A model generated the notes under the pieces. That model ran no database searches. It was not told where the DNA came from and saw only the letters and a program-made list of their open reading frames with translations. Made by a program: the position numbers and the translations under genes. A DNA stretch of 41,506 bases. Source: Clostridiales bacterium. Lineage in GTDB: Bacteria > Bacillota > Clostridia > Christensenellales > Aristaeellaceae. Shown in pieces: positions 26,564 through 34,669 of this stretch (positions are counted from its first letter, which is position 1; each line of letters starts with the position of its first letter). Location: assembly GCA_012521895.1 (NCBI GenBank), contig JAAYLK010000036.1:1-41506 (forward strand), in the 5' to 3' direction.

Positions 26564-27688
26564 TTAGAACGTCCTGCGGAACAGCTCGCAGTAGTAGGCC
26601 ACCAGCTCAAACCTGGCGTCCGGCGCGATGCGGTGGTCAGGGCAGGGGATGTAGCCGCCCAGGTCCACCAGGGCTTTCAAGCGTTCAATCTCCTGTTCCA
26701 CAGCCTGCCTGTCCTTCGCAAACACCCGCTTGTCCATGCCGCCCACCCCGCGCAGTTCCCGGCCGTATTGCGCGCGCCAGGGCGCGATGGAGGCGTTCCA
26801 GGTGCCCACCTCAATGGGGAACATCGTGTTCACGCCGTTTTCCAGCCAGATGGGCAGCAACAGGTCAATCTTGCCGTCACAATCCAAGGACACGATGTCT
26901 ATCCCGTAAGCTTTGAACAAATCCGTCATCCGCTTGTAGTGCGGCCCCACCAGGGCGGAAAACACTTTGGGGTTCACCAGCGGGCCCTGCTTGTAGCAGA
27001 TGTCTTCCCAGTAATGGGCGGAGTCAAACCGCACGCCCGTTTCCAGCACGTCCCTGGCGACACGGTAACACAGGTCCCCGACGGTATCGATAATCTCTAC
27101 GTACAGCTCCTCATCATCCGCCGCCAGGTAGCTGATGCCCTCAACGCCCAGCATGTTGCGGATGTTGCCATACAGGCTGCCCGCGGAGATGCCCAGGGGC
27201 AGTTCCCGCGAATCATTCTGCTCTTTCAGCGCCGCCATCCAGCCGTGGTTCACCCGCTCCTTGCTGTACTGCAGCCGAGGCTTGTAAAGCGCTTCCCAGG
27301 CCTCCCGCCCTGTGAGCGAGGTGCCGATTTCAGAGGGAATGCTCACCACGCCCGGGTGCTCCAGCACCAGCAGGCCCTCATCATTGCGCACCACCATCGC
27401 GCCGTTTGGCTTGCGCTCGATGATTTCCCGGTCAAAGTGGGGGAAGAGGTAGCTGTTGCCCCCGGCGCCGTTGGACCAGTTGAAGTCAAAGCCCAGCTTG
27501 TCCATCACGCTGCGGTCCGCGGGCGAGGAATCACCCTGGTGGCGGTAACCATGGGCTTCTTCCTGGGTGACATGGCCCTGCTTGGCCCACGCGTCCAGGG
27601 TTTCATGCCAATAGCCAAAGCTGACCACGGGCATGCGGTCATAGGCTTGGTAGTGCAAAATCGCGTTGACGCGCTGGCGGTGGTTCAT
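26564..27688 (-). CDS. URO-D-fold protein of unknown substrate
   Basis: The 374-residue protein fits the uroporphyrinogen decarboxylase superfamily (opening MNHRQRVNAILHYQAYDRMPVV, later FDSAHYWEDI, VSLDCDGKI and GGMDKRVFAK). The classical N-terminal arginine motif of heme-pathway URO-D is absent, and no heme genes are nearby. The related MtaA/CmuA-type proteins are corrinoid-linked methyltransferases, and many relatives near sugar genes have no assigned role. It lies downstream of a Gfo/Idh/MocA oxidoreductase, from which a hairpin separates it. GAAGGGGGC supports ATG 27688. Superfamily is fairly sure, function is not known. Confidence 0.75.
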   Translation of the reverse strand: MNHRQRVNAILHYQAYDRMPVVSFGYWHETLDAWAKQGHVTQEEAHGYRHQGDSSPADRSVMDKLGFDFNWSNGAGGNSYLFPHFDREIIERKPNGAMVVRNDEGLLVLEHPGVVSIPSEIGTSLTGREAWEALYKPRLQYSKERVNHGWMAALKEQNDSRELPLGISAGSLYGNIRNMLGVEGISYLAADDEELYVEIIDTVGDLCYRVARDVLETGVRFDSAHYWEDICYKQGPLVNPKVFSALVGPHYKRMTDLFKAYGIDIVSLDCDGKIDLLLPIWLENGVNTMFPIEVGTWNASIAPWRAQYGRELRGVGGMDKRVFAKDRQAVEQEIERLKALVDLGGYIPCPDHRIAPDARFELVAYYCELFRRTF

Positions 27689-27710
27689 GCTGCCCCCTTC
27701 AATAAAATGC

Positions 27711-27737
27711 AAAAAGGGGAAGCCCGCAAGCTTCCCC
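27711..27737 (-). terminator. Hairpin between the oxidoreductase and URO-D-fold genes
   Basis: On the minus strand, GGGGAAGC / GCTTCCCC forms an 8-bp stem with a 6-base loop, followed by TTTTT. It sits inside the 61-base gap of an apparent two-gene operon and could lower expression of the second gene. Confidence 0.75.
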
Positions 27738-27749
27738 GATCAAGGTTGT

Positions 27750-28805
27750 TTAGATGTTCACCTTCAGGCCGGTCCCGGATTCCTGGGAGGCGAAGAGGGC
27801 GTCAATCACGTTCATCACGCGCAGGGCCTGCTCGGGCTTGACAATCAGCTCGGCCTTGCCGTTCAGCACATCCACGATGTTTTGGTAGTACTCGGTCCAG
27901 TCGGCCTTGACTTCGGGCAGGGGCACTTCCTGGGTGGTGTGCTTGGGCCGGGGGGCCATGGTGCGGGTGGGGCCGGCTTCGGTGTAGACGATGTCGTCCG
28001 CCCAGGTCATGGCGCCGTCTTCCTTCAGCTTGACAATCCTGCCCTTGCAGGACCAGTCCTCAACGATGAGGGTGCCGCCGGTGCCGGAGACATGCCAGCG
28101 GGGCTGGTTGATGAAGCAGTTGGTGGCCATTTCAAGCAGCACGGACACGCCGGACTCAAAGCGCAGCAGCAGCTTGATGTTGTCATCCACCTCGGAGCCA
28201 TAAAGGGAGAAAAGGTGGGCGTCAACCGACACCACTTTCTCCGGGAACATCTGCATCGCCTGGTCAATCAGGTGGACGCCCCAGTCCAGCAGCATGCCGC
28301 CGCCGTTTTGTTTGTGGCCCCGCCAGCCATGCATGGCCCCGCGGGAGCCCTGCACCCGGGATTCCACAAAGTAGGGCGTGCCGATGATGCCCTCGTCAAT
28401 GGCTTTCTTCACAATTAGGAAGTCGCGGTCCCAGCGGCGGTTCTGGTGGATGGAGAACAGCTTGCCCGTCTCCTTGGCCACCGCGATGATGTCTTCCAGT
28501 TCCTTGGCGTTCAGGGTGACCGGCTTTTCGCACACCACGTGCTTGCCCGCGCGCAGCGCCTCAATGGCCAGGCCGCGGTGGAAGTCGTTGGGGGTGGCGA
28601 TGGTGACAATGTCAATGTCCTTGTCCGCCAGCAGCTCGGCGACGGAGGCGTAAACTTTCAACCCGTTCTCCCGGGCCTTGTCGTTGGCTTCCTCGCGCAC
28701 GTCATACGCGCCCACCACCTCAATGCCCTTGATCTTTTCCTTGATGTTGCTGTGATGCCAGCCGGCCATGCCGCCGTATCCAATCAGTGCCAGACGATGT
28801 TTCAT
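27750..28805 (-). CDS. Gfo/Idh/MocA family oxidoreductase
   Basis: The 351-residue protein has the Rossmann GYGGMAGWHHSN near the N-terminus, the family motif CEKPVTLN, the catalytic-domain GGGMLLDWGVHLIDQ and the C-terminal region of NAD-dependent sugar dehydrogenases. The substrate is unknown. AGGAG lies just upstream of ATG 28805. It is the first of two genes with the URO-D-fold protein, and its promoter is clear about 35 bases before the start codon. It is not closely similar in sequence to the other family member at 23.3 kb. Confidence 0.86.
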   Translation of the reverse strand: MKHRLALIGYGGMAGWHHSNIKEKIKGIEVVGAYDVREEANDKARENGLKVYASVAELLADKDIDIVTIATPNDFHRGLAIEALRAGKHVVCEKPVTLNAKELEDIIAVAKETGKLFSIHQNRRWDRDFLIVKKAIDEGIIGTPYFVESRVQGSRGAMHGWRGHKQNGGGMLLDWGVHLIDQAMQMFPEKVVSVDAHLFSLYGSEVDDNIKLLLRFESGVSVLLEMATNCFINQPRWHVSGTGGTLIVEDWSCKGRIVKLKEDGAMTWADDIVYTEAGPTRTMAPRPKHTTQEVPLPEVKADWTEYYQNIVDVLNGKAELIVKPEQALRVMNVIDALFASQESGTGLKVNI

Positions 28806-28839
28806 GAAGCCGCTCCTTATGCTTGTATTTGCAGCCTGT

Positions 28840-28867
28840 ATTCTACCATGAAAATCAGTGCAGTCAA
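28840..28867 (-). promoter_or_regulatory. Promoter of the oxidoreductase/URO-D-fold pair
   Basis: On the minus strand, TTGACT (28862-28867) and TAGAAT (28840-28845) are separated by 16 bases, about 35 bases before the start codon. Confidence 0.65.
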
Positions 28868-28869
28868 TG

Positions 28870-29136
28870 AAAGGATGGCAATCCATGCCGGGGAATGGGG
28901 GATGCGTGCCGGGGAGTGAAGGAATCCTTGCATCCTTGGATGAAACGTGAGGCTATGCGGCCTTGCGTATCGCGTGGTTTTTAGCAAAACCGGCTTGCAT
29001 GACACTGTCTTTGGCTGCCAAAACACGGATGCACTTGACCCCGGTGTTTTGCGGGCTTTTTTGGGCTGGCATGTCAGCTTCATCCGCCATAGGCAGTCAA
29101 ATCATCCCATGTTGACAGGCCTTCACCCCTGCCACC
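28870..29136. other. Intergenic stretch between divergent operons
   Basis: No credible gene is seen. CAAAACAC (29019-29026) and GTGTTTTG (29044-29051) form a hairpin, extended by GG/CC with a bulge, and followed by CGGGCTTTTTT on the plus strand. This has terminator form although no plus-strand gene lies upstream. A short untranslated RNA upstream of it is possible but unproven. Confidence 0.4.
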
Positions 29137-29165
29137 TTGACATCCCCTGCCCCTTCTCCTACAAT
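29137..29165 (+). promoter_or_regulatory. Consensus promoter of marR-ABC operon
   Basis: TTGACA (29137-29142) and TACAAT (29160-29165) are separated by exactly 17 bases. This is the best match to the sigma-A consensus in the window, and it would be strong if not repressed. Confidence 0.85.
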
Positions 29166-29168
29166 TCA

Positions 29169-29195
29169 TTGCGTGCGCAATGATTGCGCGCGCAA
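29169..29195. promoter_or_regulatory. Tandem 12-bp palindromic MarR operators
   Basis: TTGCGTGCGCAA (29169-29180) and TTGCGCGCGCAA (29184-29195) are two near-identical palindromes 15 bases apart, centre to centre. The first covers the expected transcription start and the second runs into the marR ribosome binding site. This is the expected layout for autorepression by the MarR protein encoded next. Confidence 0.8.
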
Positions 29196-29207
29196 GGAGT
29201 GAACACC

Positions 29208-29648
29208 ATGCCAGCCATCACCAGAGAACTCAATATTTTGGCCCGCTGCGGCAACCAGTTCCGCGGCCAGCGGCTTCAGAAAATCAAGCTCACCGCCGCC
29301 CAGGCGCCCTACATTTTGCACATCTGCGCCCGGCCCGGCCTGTCCCAGGAGGAATTGGCCAAGGCGCTGCACGTCAATCCCTCCAACGCCGCGCGGCAGC
29401 TGTCAGCGCTTTCGGAGCTGGGCTTTGTCACCCGCGAACCCAAACAGGGCGACCGCCGCCAACTGGCCGTCTACCCGACGGACAAGGCCATTGAGGTCTC
29501 TACCCTCGTGCGCAGCATCAACGCCCAGTGGCATGACTACCTCACCAAGGACATGACGGAAGAAGAAAAGTCCACCCTGGAAACGCTGCTGGAGAAGATG
29601 CGCCAGCGCGCCGCCGTCTGGGACAGCGAGCGGGGGGAGGACCAATGA
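29208..29648 (+). CDS. MarR family transcriptional regulator
   Basis: The 146-residue winged-helix protein has the expected layout: an N-terminal dimer helix, TAAQAPYILHIC, the recognition region LSQEELAKALHVNPSNAARQ, the wing REPKQGDRRQLAVYPT, and a long C-terminal helix. It probably represses its own operon through the two palindromes at 29169-29195, with release by a ligand exported by the following transporter. AAGGAG (29194-29199) sets ATG 29208. Its stop overlaps the first ABC gene's start as ATGA. Confidence 0.92.
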   Translation: MPAITRELNILARCGNQFRGQRLQKIKLTAAQAPYILHICARPGLSQEELAKALHVNPSNAARQLSALSELGFVTREPKQGDRRQLAVYPTDKAIEVSTLVRSINAQWHDYLTKDMTEEEKSTLETLLEKMRQRAAVWDSERGEDQ

Positions 29649-31387
29649 AGAAAATCTTCTCCTACCTAAAGCCCCACCGCGGCGCATTGACTTACACCCT
29701 GTTTGTCAAATTCCTTGCGTCCATGATGGACCTGTTCATCCCCTTCATCCTGGCCATTATCCTAGATGACATCGTGCCCCAGCGCAAGCCCTCCCTGATT
29801 TATCTCTGGGGCGGGGGCATGGCGCTTTGCGCCATCCTGTCCATCACCCTCAACATCTACGCCAACCGCATGGCGGCCGCCACCTCGGGCAAGGTTACGC
29901 GGAAGCTGCGCCACGACCTGTTCAAAAAGCTGGGGGACACCTCCATGGCTCAGTTTGACCGTGTCAGCCTGTCCTCCGCCGTGTCCCGCCTGACGACGGA
30001 CACCTACAACATCAATCAGTTTTTAAACCGCACCCAACGAATGGGCGCGCGCGCGCCCATTTTGTTGATTGGAGGCTTGATTCTCACTTCCATCCTGGAC
30101 ATCCGCCTCACCCTCGTGCTGGCGCTGACCCTGCCCATCATCACGCTGATCATCTTCTTTGTCACCCGCTACTCCGTGCCGCTGTATGACAAGCAGCAGA
30201 CGGTGCTAGACAAGATGGTGCGCGTGATGCAGGAGAACATCGTGGGCGTGCGCGTCATCAAGGCGCTGTCCAAAACGCCCTATGAGCAGCGCCGCTTTGA
30301 CGGCGTCAATCAGCAGTTGTCCGAGGTCGCGCGCAAGGCCGGCGGCGTGGTGGCGCTGAGCAACCCGCTGTCCTCCCTGACGCTCAACCTGGGCCTGACC
30401 GCCGTGGTGCTGACCGGCGCTTACCTGGTCAACGCCGGCCTCAGCCGCCCGGGCAGCATTATCGCTTTCATGAACTACTTTACCATCATCTCCAACGCCA
30501 TGATGGGCATCACCCGCATCTTCATCATGTCCAGCAAGGGCATCGCCTCCGCACGGCGCATTGAGGAGGTGCTGGACCTGCCGGAGGACCAACCGCTGCT
30601 GCTGGCAGAGGCCGAGGACAGCCCCTGGCACATTGAATTTGACCATGTGTCCTTCAGCTACAACGGCGTGGAGGACAACCTGACGGACATTTCCTTCCGT
30701 CTCAAGCAGGGCCAGACCCTGGGCATCATCGGCGCAACCGGCAGCGGCAAAACCACATTGACCAACCTGCTGCTGCGCCTGTACGACCCCAGCTCCGGCC
30801 GCGTCCTGCTCAACGGCCGGGATTTGCGGAGCATCCCCCGGGAGGAACTGAGTGCCCAGGTGGGCGTGGCCTTCCAGAGCGACTTCATGATGGCCGCCAC
30901 CATAAGGGAGAACATCGCCTATTTCCGGGACATTGCGGAAAGTGACCTGATGGACGCCATCAAATCCGCCCAGGCGGAGGACTTCATCATGGCCACCAAG
31001 GACGCCCTCAATCACCAGGTGGAATCCCGCGGCAACAACCTCTCCGGCGGCCAGAAGCAGCGCTTGCTGATTGCCCGCGCCCTGGCGAACAAGCCCAGCC
31101 TGCTCATTCTGGATGACGCCTCCTCGGCGCTTGACTACCGCACCGACGCCGGGCTGCGCCGAGCGCTGTCGCATCACCACAGCGGCACCACCAGCGTCAT
31201 CATCGCCCAGCGCGTCTCCTCCATCAAGGGGGCGGACCTCATTCTGGTGCTGGACGACGGCAAGGTCATCGGCCAGGGCAATCACGAGCATTTGATGGCC
31301 GCCTGCCCGCCCTACCGCGAGATCGCCGACATCCAGATGAGCGCCTTTGATGGCATGAACGGCGAAGAAAACGGGGTGAGCGCATGA
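29645..31387 (+). CDS. ABC exporter half-transporter, degenerate-site subunit
   Basis: The 580-residue protein fuses six membrane helices (residues about 15-300) to an ATPase domain. Walker A is GATGSGKT at 363-370 and the signature LSGGQ (466-470) is canonical. The Walker B ends in D490-D491 where the catalytic Glu is usual, and the H-loop His is Gln522 (AQRVSSI). These changes mark the Walker side of the degenerate ATP site in heterodimeric type IV exporters such as TM287/288. It is cotranscribed and overlapped with marR before it and its partner after it, so a drug or metabolite exporter under MarR control is likely. Confidence 0.92.
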   Translation: MKKIFSYLKPHRGALTYTLFVKFLASMMDLFIPFILAIILDDIVPQRKPSLIYLWGGGMALCAILSITLNIYANRMAAATSGKVTRKLRHDLFKKLGDTSMAQFDRVSLSSAVSRLTTDTYNINQFLNRTQRMGARAPILLIGGLILTSILDIRLTLVLALTLPIITLIIFFVTRYSVPLYDKQQTVLDKMVRVMQENIVGVRVIKALSKTPYEQRRFDGVNQQLSEVARKAGGVVALSNPLSSLTLNLGLTAVVLTGAYLVNAGLSRPGSIIAFMNYFTIISNAMMGITRIFIMSSKGIASARRIEEVLDLPEDQPLLLAEAEDSPWHIEFDHVSFSYNGVEDNLTDISFRLKQGQTLGIIGATGSGKTTLTNLLLRLYDPSSGRVLLNGRDLRSIPREELSAQVGVAFQSDFMMAATIRENIAYFRDIAESDLMDAIKSAQAEDFIMATKDALNHQVESRGNNLSGGQKQRLLIARALANKPSLLILDDASSALDYRTDAGLRRALSHHHSGTTSVIIAQRVSSIKGADLILVLDDGKVIGQGNHEHLMAACPPYREIADIQMSAFDGMNGEENGVSA

Positions 31388-33201
31388 GTGTGATTCGCGG
31401 CGGGCGCATGACGCGCAATGAAACCAGCGGGGACAAGCGCTCCCTGGTGGCCAACAAAATGCCCCGGCGGCAGATTGCCAAACGCTTGTGGCAGTACCTG
31501 GGCAGAAACCGCGCCCTGCTGCTGCTGGCACTGCTGCTGACCCTGCTGTCCTCCTCCGTGGCCCTCTTCGGACCCAAGCTGTCGGGCCTGGCCATTGACG
31601 CCATTGGCCTGGGCGCGGGAGAGGCGCACATCCCCACGGTGCTGTACTACACGGGGCTGATGGCGCTGTGTTACGGCCTGTCCTCCCTGCTGGGCTTTCT
31701 GCTGTCCCGGGTCACCCTGCGCATGACGCGCAACATCATCTACCGCATGCGCAAGGACGTCTTTGACAGGCTGATCACCCTGCCGGTCAACTTCTTTGAC
31801 CGCTACCAAGCCGGGGAAATTATCTCGGTGGTCAGCTATGACATCGACACGGTGAACGAAAGCCTGTCCACCGACTTTTTGCAGATTGTGCAAAGCTTTG
31901 TCACCGTCACCGTCTCCCTCATCATGATGCTGTCCATCAAGCCGGTGCTGACCCTGGTGTTTGTGGTCACCGTGCCGCTGACGGCGCTGTACACCCGCTG
32001 GATCACCGGGCGCACCCGCCCGCTGTTTCGCAAGCGCTCCGCCAAGCTGGGCGAGCTCAACGGCTACATGGAAGAGATGATGGGCGGCAAAAAAACCACC
32101 CGCGCCTATGGCCGGGAGGAGGAAGTGCTGGAACGCTTTGACCAGATCAACGGCGAGGCGGTGGACGCCTACACCACCAGCGAATACTACGGCACCATGA
32201 TTGGGCCCTCCGTCAACTTCATCAACAACCTCTCCCTGGCGCTGATTTCGGTGTTTGGCGCGCTGCTCTTTTTGCGCGGCCAGGTGGGCCTGGGGGACAT
32301 CTCCTCCTTTGTGCAGTATTCAAGGCGTTTTTCCGGCCCCATCAACGAGGTGGCCAGCATTCTGGGTGAACTGCAATCCGCCTTTTCCGCGGCTGAGCGC
32401 GTCTTCCGCCTGATTGACGCCAAGCCCGAAAAGCCTGATGCGCCGAATGCCTTCACGCTCACGGACGCGCAGGGCGATGTCAAGGCCGAGCATGTCAATT
32501 TCAGCTACCTCTCCGGCGTCCCGGTCATCCGTGATTTCTCCATGCACGCCAAGCCCGGGCAGCTCATCGCCATCGCCGGGCCCACGGGCGCGGGCAAGAC
32601 CACCCTGGTGAACCTGCTCATGCGCTTTTATGACATCAATGAGGGCTCCATCACCCTGGACGGGCATGATATTTACCGTTTGACGCGGGAGAGCCTGCGC
32701 GCCAACTACACCATGGTGCTGCAGGACAGCTGGCTGTTTTACGGCTCCATCTTTGACAACATCGCCTACGCCCGGCCGGAGGCCACGCGGGAGGAGGTGG
32801 AGCAGGCCGCCCGCGCCGCCATGATTCATTCTTTCATCACCAAATTGCCGGAGGGCTATGACACCATCATCGGCGATGACGGGGTGAACATCAGCAAGTG
32901 CCAAAAGCAGCTGATCACCATCGCCCGCGCCATGCTGTCAAACGCCCGCATGCTGATTCTGGACGAGGCCACCTCCAACGTGGACACCCAGACGGAGCTC
33001 AAAATCCAGGCCGCCATGCGCCAGCTGATGGCGGGGCGCACTGCCTTTGTGATCGCCCACCGCCTAAGTACCATCCGCTCCGCCGACACCATTCTGGTGG
33101 TTCGGGATGGGAACATTGTAGAGCAGGGACGGCATGAGGATCTGATGGCGGAGAAGGGGTTTTATGCGTCGCTGTATAAGGCGCAGTTTGAGACGTATTA
33201 G
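31384..33201 (+). CDS. ABC exporter half-transporter, catalytic-site subunit
   Basis: The 605-residue partner has six membrane helices (about 38-330) and an ATPase domain with Walker A GPTGAGKT (399-406), a normal Walker B with D527-E528, and the H-loop His559. Its signature is ISKCQ (503-507): relatives usually show ISQGQ, so both Gln-to-Lys and the normally invariant Gly-to-Cys are unusual. In a heterodimer this signature faces the degenerate Walker site of the first subunit, so ATP hydrolysis would run at the other site. ATGA overlap couples it to its partner. A second ATG at 31408 is a possible start. Confidence 0.9.
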   Translation: MSVIRGGRMTRNETSGDKRSLVANKMPRRQIAKRLWQYLGRNRALLLLALLLTLLSSSVALFGPKLSGLAIDAIGLGAGEAHIPTVLYYTGLMALCYGLSSLLGFLLSRVTLRMTRNIIYRMRKDVFDRLITLPVNFFDRYQAGEIISVVSYDIDTVNESLSTDFLQIVQSFVTVTVSLIMMLSIKPVLTLVFVVTVPLTALYTRWITGRTRPLFRKRSAKLGELNGYMEEMMGGKKTTRAYGREEEVLERFDQINGEAVDAYTTSEYYGTMIGPSVNFINNLSLALISVFGALLFLRGQVGLGDISSFVQYSRRFSGPINEVASILGELQSAFSAAERVFRLIDAKPEKPDAPNAFTLTDAQGDVKAEHVNFSYLSGVPVIRDFSMHAKPGQLIAIAGPTGAGKTTLVNLLMRFYDINEGSITLDGHDIYRLTRESLRANYTMVLQDSWLFYGSIFDNIAYARPEATREEVEQAARAAMIHSFITKLPEGYDTIIGDDGVNISKCQKQLITIARAMLSNARMLILDEATSNVDTQTELKIQAAMRQLMAGRTAFVIAHRLSTIRSADTILVVRDGNIVEQGRHEDLMAEKGFYASLYKAQFETY

Positions 33202-33213
33202 CGGCTTCGCCTT

Positions 33214-33241
33214 CGCTTAAAAGCCTGCGGGCTTTTAAGCG
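33214..33241. terminator. 12-bp hairpin after the ABC exporter operon
   Basis: CGCTTAAAAGCC / GGCTTTTAAGCG (33214-33225 and 33230-33241) form a perfect 12-bp stem with a TGCG loop, 12 bases after the stop. Neither exit has a T-run, so it is a weak terminator by rule, although the stem itself is AT-rich. It marks the junction with the AT-rich island. Confidence 0.5.
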
Positions 33242-33298
33242 TCAGGAAAACGGTGGGCGTTTCTTCGCTGTTTATTTCTTCCAAGGGGATATATTGAT

Positions 33299-34669
33299 TT
33301 AGTAACTAACTGCATGCATCGGGTTGATGACGTTGCTAAAAAGGCTTGTCAGCCCTTGGATTGTTTCATTCTTAATCTCTGCCTCAAATGGCAAGCCAAC
33401 GATGACAACCTCGGTTTGTGTGCCATTGTAAGGATTGGTGTAATAAAACGATTGTGATGAATATTTGTTTGAGGGATAAAACAACATGCCTGCCTTATAC
33501 TTAGCAGTAGAAAATGAACAGTAGGACAAAATTTGGTGCAGGTCAGCCCGATGGGTCTCTTTGAGAATTGTAGAGGTTTGATTGCGACTGTAATAATGCA
33601 CCTTGTACTTGGCGTCAATGGCAACACTTATTCTGTCTGTTTCAATCAATGCATCCGGCTCCAAATGCTTTAGTCCCCAACTGGGCAGATAGCCCCGAAC
33701 TGTAAAACGAGGATTCTTGTATAACCTTGCGGGCATTTCGCGGACAATAGTTTGCACCGTGTGTTGTACATACTTTTCAAACAGGTCTGCAATATCAATG
33801 CGCCAGGCGCTGACCTCCTTGCTGTGTGCATTGAGAAACACATTTGCTTGGTTTTTCATAGCTTTAATTGCTTTGGGTTCATATGCATGCAAGGTGAATT
33901 GTTTGATTGGCATGGGTAGTATATGGTTGGATTTGATTGAAATGCTTTGAATCAACTCTCTTGATTGAAAACGAATAGTCATCGGGGTCGTAGGACGCTG
34001 AAGTTCTTCTTTCGCAATCTCAAATACCATTTTGGCTTGTCGCCATTCAGGGTGTTGGGGCGATAGCTCGTTGTCTCTTGAAGGGAACACCAACTTTTTA
34101 TTGACATCATTCTCGTTTTCGATGTATCTGAGCCAATTAGTTGATGTTTTGGGATAAGGGTGGCTATGATCTATTGTTCGGAATTTGTGCCAGTTTACTT
34201 TAATGGCATCGGCATACGCTGTCACAAACTTCAATGCATCATAATACCGTGGTGGTCTTACCATTTCACCGGAAGCAAGGGGCATCGTGTCCAGATACTC
34301 AGGCTCTATGCTTACTTTAAGCATTAAGAGGATTTTGGTCAGTTGTTCAAATAGGAATTTATCGTCAGAAAATCGCGGACGGACAACGAAGTCGCCGATT
34401 TGTTTACCATTTACAGGAGAACGCAAAGGCACAGCGCCAATATACTTGCCGGTTGTAAACTGAAGTTCAGCAAATGGGTCATACCCTTCACATGCTGCCG
34501 AAACGTCCAGGAAGGCAAGGACATCCTGATTCAAGCTAATAAATTTATGGATGGCAGGACTCAACCGTCCTGCGCTGGTATTCTTAAAGTGCTTCTTTAA
34601 ATCTATAAAACCCAAGGCACGGAGGCTATCATCTAGACAAGGAGCAATATAGAAGGTGCCCAAACTCAA
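33299..34669 (-). CDS. mcrC: McrC-like subunit of McrBC restriction system
   Basis: The 456-residue protein carries the McrC hallmarks: DLFEKYVQHTV near 295, then a PD-(D/E)xK nuclease core with P338-D339 and D352-A353-K354 (AIDAKYKVHYY). McrC is the nuclease subunit that cuts modified DNA when driven by McrB GTP hydrolysis. It is longer than E. coli McrC, with an extended N-terminal part. The start is TTG 34669, with GAGG ten bases upstream; no in-frame ATG exists in the first 110 codons. It overlaps the end of mcrB by 41 bases. Codon use and base composition are AT-rich, unlike the flanking genes. Confidence 0.87.
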   Translation of the reverse strand: MSLGTFYIAPCLDDSLRALGFIDLKKHFKNTSAGRLSPAIHKFISLNQDVLAFLDVSAACEGYDPFAELQFTTGKYIGAVPLRSPVNGKQIGDFVVRPRFSDDKFLFEQLTKILLMLKVSIEPEYLDTMPLASGEMVRPPRYYDALKFVTAYADAIKVNWHKFRTIDHSHPYPKTSTNWLRYIENENDVNKKLVFPSRDNELSPQHPEWRQAKMVFEIAKEELQRPTTPMTIRFQSRELIQSISIKSNHILPMPIKQFTLHAYEPKAIKAMKNQANVFLNAHSKEVSAWRIDIADLFEKYVQHTVQTIVREMPARLYKNPRFTVRGYLPSWGLKHLEPDALIETDRISVAIDAKYKVHYYSRNQTSTILKETHRADLHQILSYCSFSTAKYKAGMLFYPSNKYSSQSFYYTNPYNGTQTEVVIVGLPFEAEIKNETIQGLTSLFSNVINPMHAVSY

